A DNA stretch of 8,315 nt from Synergistaceae bacterium (lineage in GTDB: Bacteria; Synergistota; Synergistia; Synergistales; Aminobacteriaceae), in contig JAFTBT010000078.1 of NCBI GenBank assembly GCA_017455085.1, positions 1 through 8,315 of the forward strand, given 5' to 3'. The stretch's first letter is position 1. Each line of letters opens with the position of its first letter. The notes beneath the pieces are model-generated. The model worked only from the letters and a program-made list of their open reading frames with translations, ran no database searches and was not told the origin of the DNA. Shown here piece after piece: positions 5,792-8,315 of this stretch. A program made the position numbers and the translations under genes.

Positions 5792-7609
5792 ATGACAACT
5801 AACGAAGTACCAGAGAGAAAGAATATCCCTGACAAAGACAAGTGGAATCTTGAGGCTATATATACGTCATTCGAGGCTTGGCAGAAAGCCTTTGACGATA
5901 CCCAAGAAAGAATCAACACACTGCAATCCTACGCAGGCAGGCTCGGTGAAGGAGCAGATATTTTGCTGGAATACATCAAGGCAGAAGAAGCAGCATCACT
6001 CGAACTCGAAAAGCTCTACGTCTACGCACACATGAAGAGCCACGAAGACCTCCGCGAGTCCAAACCTATGGAGCTTTCAGGCCTGGCAGACAGCCTTTTG
6101 GTGAAATACTCAGCCGCAACAGCATTCTTTGAGCCGGAGATTCTCGCACTCCCTCACGAATACATCAACGACTGCATCAAGAATCAGCACGAGCTCACAC
6201 GCTACGAGTTCTTTTTCCGGAAGTTACTGCGTGAACGTGAACACATACTCCCCCGCGAACAGGAAGAGCTTTTAGCACAGGCCGGAGAAATGCGATCAGC
6301 TCCAGAAAATGCTTTCTCACTCCTCACTGATGCGGATATGCCCTTCCCGAATATTCAGGACGAAGCCGGAAACGCAACAGAACTCACCGAAGAACGCTGG
6401 TACAGGTTCAGCCGCAGCAAGGACAGGAGAGTCAGACGCGATGCCTTCATGGGTATCTACGGGACATACGCGAAATTCCAGCACGCAATCAGCGCACTAT
6501 ATGCCGGCTCAGTGAAGGGAGATATTTTTTACGCCAGAGCAAGGAAGTACAGCAACTCTCTGGACATGGCATTATTCGGCGAGAATGTACCTGAAGACGT
6601 GTACAGCAACGTTGTCGACACTGCACGTGAATATTCACCTACACTAATGCACAAGCTCGTAGCTCTCCGGAAAAATGCACTTGGCCTTGAGGACTTCCAC
6701 TATTACGACCTGAATGCGCCCATATCTCACGAACCGGAAAGGCACTACACATTTTCTGACGCTGTGGAGTTGGCAGTGAAGGCACTTGCTCCATTGGGTG
6801 AAGAGTACTGCGCGAACTTCATGAAGGGCGTAAATGACAGGTGGATTGACGTGTACGAGAACAAGGGCAAACGCAAAGGGGCGTATTCGTGGGGAGCATA
6901 TGGCACGCATCCGTACGTGTTGCTGAACTTTGACGGCATGATTAACGATGTATTTACCCTTGTCCATGAGATGGGGCATAGTCTGCACAGCTACTACTCA
7001 CGCAGCAATCAGCCTCAGGTTTACGCGGACTACACGATATTGCTCGCAGAAGTAGCATCTACCACGAACGAGGCACTATTGCTTGAGTATTTGCTGAAGC
7101 ACTCTCAGGATACGGAGTCCAGAAAATGGCTGTTGAGCTACTACTACGACATGGTGAGAGCTACGTTTTTCCGTCAGGCGATGTTTGCGGACTATGAGCG
7201 TGAGACACACAGATATGCAGAGTCCGGAGGAGTGTTGACGCCTGAATATCTCAATGACTTATGGCGGAGACTCAACGTGCAGTGTTACGGGCCGGATATG
7301 GTAATTGACGAAGAGCTTTGCACCGAGTGGGCAAGGATCCCGCATTTCTACTCGGCATTCTACGTGTACAAGTACTCGACAGGATTCACGGCGGCTAATG
7401 CGTTTTCTTCGGCGATTCTGAATCACGAGGAGGGTGCTGTAGAAAGATACTTGAAGTTCCTGAAGAGCGGAGGCAGTGACTACAGCTTGAACATACTTCG
7501 CAGGGCAGGAGTAGACTTGACGAGCAGAGAGCCTTTCGAGCTGACGATGCAGACGTTCAGTGAGAGGCTAGATGAGGGATTCAGAGTGTGGGGGATCATG
7601 AATGACTAA
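5792..7609 (+). CDS. pepF: oligoendopeptidase F (M3 family zinc metallopeptidase)
   Basis: The 605-residue product is of normal length for M3B oligoendopeptidase F, a cytoplasmic zinc enzyme that cuts short peptides. The N-terminal helical region begins with DKWNLEAIYTSFEAWQKAF (15-33), the usual PepF opening (W-L--iy-s---w). The catalytic site is TLVHEMGHSLHSYYS (389-403): His392 and His396 bind zinc and Glu393 is the general base. Glu420 in LAEVASTTNEALL is the third zinc ligand, 24 residues after His396 as in the family. Further signatures are GAYSWGAYGTHPYVLLNFDG (363-382) and the C-terminal HFYSAFYVYKYSTGF segment with its substrate-binding tyrosines. No signal peptide or membrane segment is visible. 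Its stop overlaps the start of the HAD gene by eight bases. Leucine codon choice changes midway: CTC dominates before about 6670 and TTG afterwards. Confidence 0.96.
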   Translation: MTTNEVPERKNIPDKDKWNLEAIYTSFEAWQKAFDDTQERINTLQSYAGRLGEGADILLEYIKAEEAASLELEKLYVYAHMKSHEDLRESKPMELSGLADSLLVKYSAATAFFEPEILALPHEYINDCIKNQHELTRYEFFFRKLLREREHILPREQEELLAQAGEMRSAPENAFSLLTDADMPFPNIQDEAGNATELTEERWYRFSRSKDRRVRRDAFMGIYGTYAKFQHAISALYAGSVKGDIFYARARKYSNSLDMALFGENVPEDVYSNVVDTAREYSPTLMHKLVALRKNALGLEDFHYYDLNAPISHEPERHYTFSDAVELAVKALAPLGEEYCANFMKGVNDRWIDVYENKGKRKGAYSWGAYGTHPYVLLNFDGMINDVFTLVHEMGHSLHSYYSRSNQPQVYADYTILLAEVASTTNEALLLEYLLKHSQDTESRKWLLSYYYDMVRATFFRQAMFADYERETHRYAESGGVLTPEYLNDLWRRLNVQCYGPDMVIDEELCTEWARIPHFYSAFYVYKYSTGFTAANAFSSAILNHEEGAVERYLKFLKSGGSDYSLNILRRAGVDLTSREPFELTMQTFSERLDEGFRVWGIMND

Positions 7610-8315
7610 GATAATAGCGTTCGATCTGGATAATACTTTGCTCAACACGAAGAAAGAAGTTACTCCGGAGACGTTGAGGGTTTTGGCGAAGGCGGCAAGT
7701 CTGGGAATAGAGATAGTTCCGGTAACAGGGCGTGCGTGGAATGCAGTACCCGAAGCCGTGAAGAGCATGGACTTCGTGCGCTACGCAGTGACTCTCAACG
7801 GAGCGGAGATAGTTGACGTGAAGAACGCGAAGATTCTCGCTGAGGCACTTTTGCCGGTGGAGAGGGCGATAATGTTTTGCCATGTGCTTGATGATTTGGG
7901 GGTGGTGTATGACTGCATAGCTGACGGCACGCGATACATGAAGCAGGAGTGTTACGACAGGATAGACACCATCACTGACGGGGAATGGCAGACGAAAATC
8001 ATACAGGGCATGTCGACTCCGGTGAAGGATATACCATCAATGATTGCCGGAGCAAGAGGTGTGCAGAAAATGCAGATGTATACGCGGGACTCTGAGCTTA
8101 GGGCGAGATTGCTGGAGGCGTTTCCTGTGGTGCTGCCGAAGATGTTGTTCACGTCCTCAATCGAGAATAATATCGAGGTGAATGCTCCTGAAGCGCACAA
8201 GGGCGGGGGCTTGAGTATGCTTGCGGAGTATCTGGGGCTGTCTGTGAGGTCGGCGATGGCGTTCGGGGACGGACTAAATGACCTGAGCATGATTCAGGCT
8301 GCGGGAATTGGTGTA
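7602..8315 (+). CDS. Cof-type HAD-superfamily phosphatase (3' end outside window)
   Basis: An open frame from ATG 7602 runs 238 codons without a stop to the window edge, overlapping the pepF end by eight bases. HAD motif I is FDLDNTLL with nucleophile Asp8 and acid/base Asp10. Motif II is VTGR with Thr42. Motif III is Lys200 in APEAHKGGGLSML. Motif IV is FGDGLNDLSMI with Asp223 and Asp227. Between motifs II and III is a large cap (about 85-190), and LNGAEI follows motif II, as in the Cof/YbiV-like (class IIB) sugar-phosphate and nucleotide phosphatases. The family is typically 260-290 residues, so only the last few dozen are missing. These enzymes dephosphorylate small phosphorylated metabolites in the cytoplasm; the substrate cannot be read from sequence. 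No separate ribosome site is clear, so translation is probably coupled to pepF. Base composition is strongly G-rich on this strand. Confidence 0.92.
   Translation, partial: MTKIIAFDLDNTLLNTKKEVTPETLRVLAKAASLGIEIVPVTGRAWNAVPEAVKSMDFVRYAVTLNGAEIVDVKNAKILAEALLPVERAIMFCHVLDDLGVVYDCIADGTRYMKQECYDRIDTITDGEWQTKIIQGMSTPVKDIPSMIAGARGVQKMQMYTRDSELRARLLEAFPVVLPKMLFTSSIENNIEVNAPEAHKGGGLSMLAEYLGLSVRSAMAFGDGLNDLSMIQAAGIGV

Noticed and set aside
6644..6988. Minus-strand open frames opposite pepF and the HAD gene (also 7568-7883 and 7952-8290)
   Set aside because: No ribosome sites or recognisable domains; the + strand genes opposite are well-conserved enzymes.
7231..7250. Shared TTGACGCCTGAA between pepF and the Rpn gene (about 1796)
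   Set aside because: It encodes Leu-Thr-Pro-Glu in both places and is short enough to be coincidence.

Overview
The window is an 8.3 kb, fully + strand, densely packed stretch of a bacterial chromosome. Housekeeping genes (pyrH end, frr, an Rep/UvrD-type helicase, coaE, pepF) sit beside a chemotaxis methyltransferase, a HypA-like metalloprotein and an Rpn-family nuclease. Most genes touch or overlap, and strong AGGAGG-type ribosome sites precede frr, cheR and pepF. Composition is moderate GC. The mix (chemotaxis, HypA, peptidase, long glycine-repeat Rpn tail) suits an anaerobic, motile, gut- or sludge-type bacterium. Synergistota is my best guess, with Spirochaetota or Bacillota as alternatives, but nothing in the sequence proves it.

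Layout: the last 31 codons of UMP kinase (1-96), ribosome recycling factor (103-660), an Rpn/PDDEXK_2 nuclease that starts at TTG inside the frr end (650-1858), CheR (1878-2681), a HypA-like protein (2681-3025), a UvrD/PcrA-like helicase (3034-5121) and dephospho-CoA kinase (5081-5695, inside the helicase end). A roughly 96-base gap follows, the only sizeable intergenic stretch. Then come an M3 oligoendopeptidase F (5792-7609) and a Cof-type HAD phosphatase cut off by the window edge (7602-8315). The first seven genes could form one transcript; pepF and the HAD gene look like a second coupled pair. The genes do not form one pathway.

The most interesting system is the Rpn locus. E. coli Rpn proteins are reported to be toxin-antitoxin genes-within-genes: the C-terminal part is translated separately (RpnS) and blocks the full-length nuclease (RpnL), and it carries four-residue repeats of variable number. 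This gene shows the same architecture. There is a perfect AGGAGG ten bases before an in-frame internal ATG (1289), downstream of the nuclease core, followed by 25 glycines spaced exactly four residues apart and encoded by 24-bp tandem DNA repeats. Other points worth a second look are a HypA homologue lacking the nickel-binding His2, a 51-bp in-frame tandem duplication in coaE, and a sharp change of leucine codon use midway through pepF.
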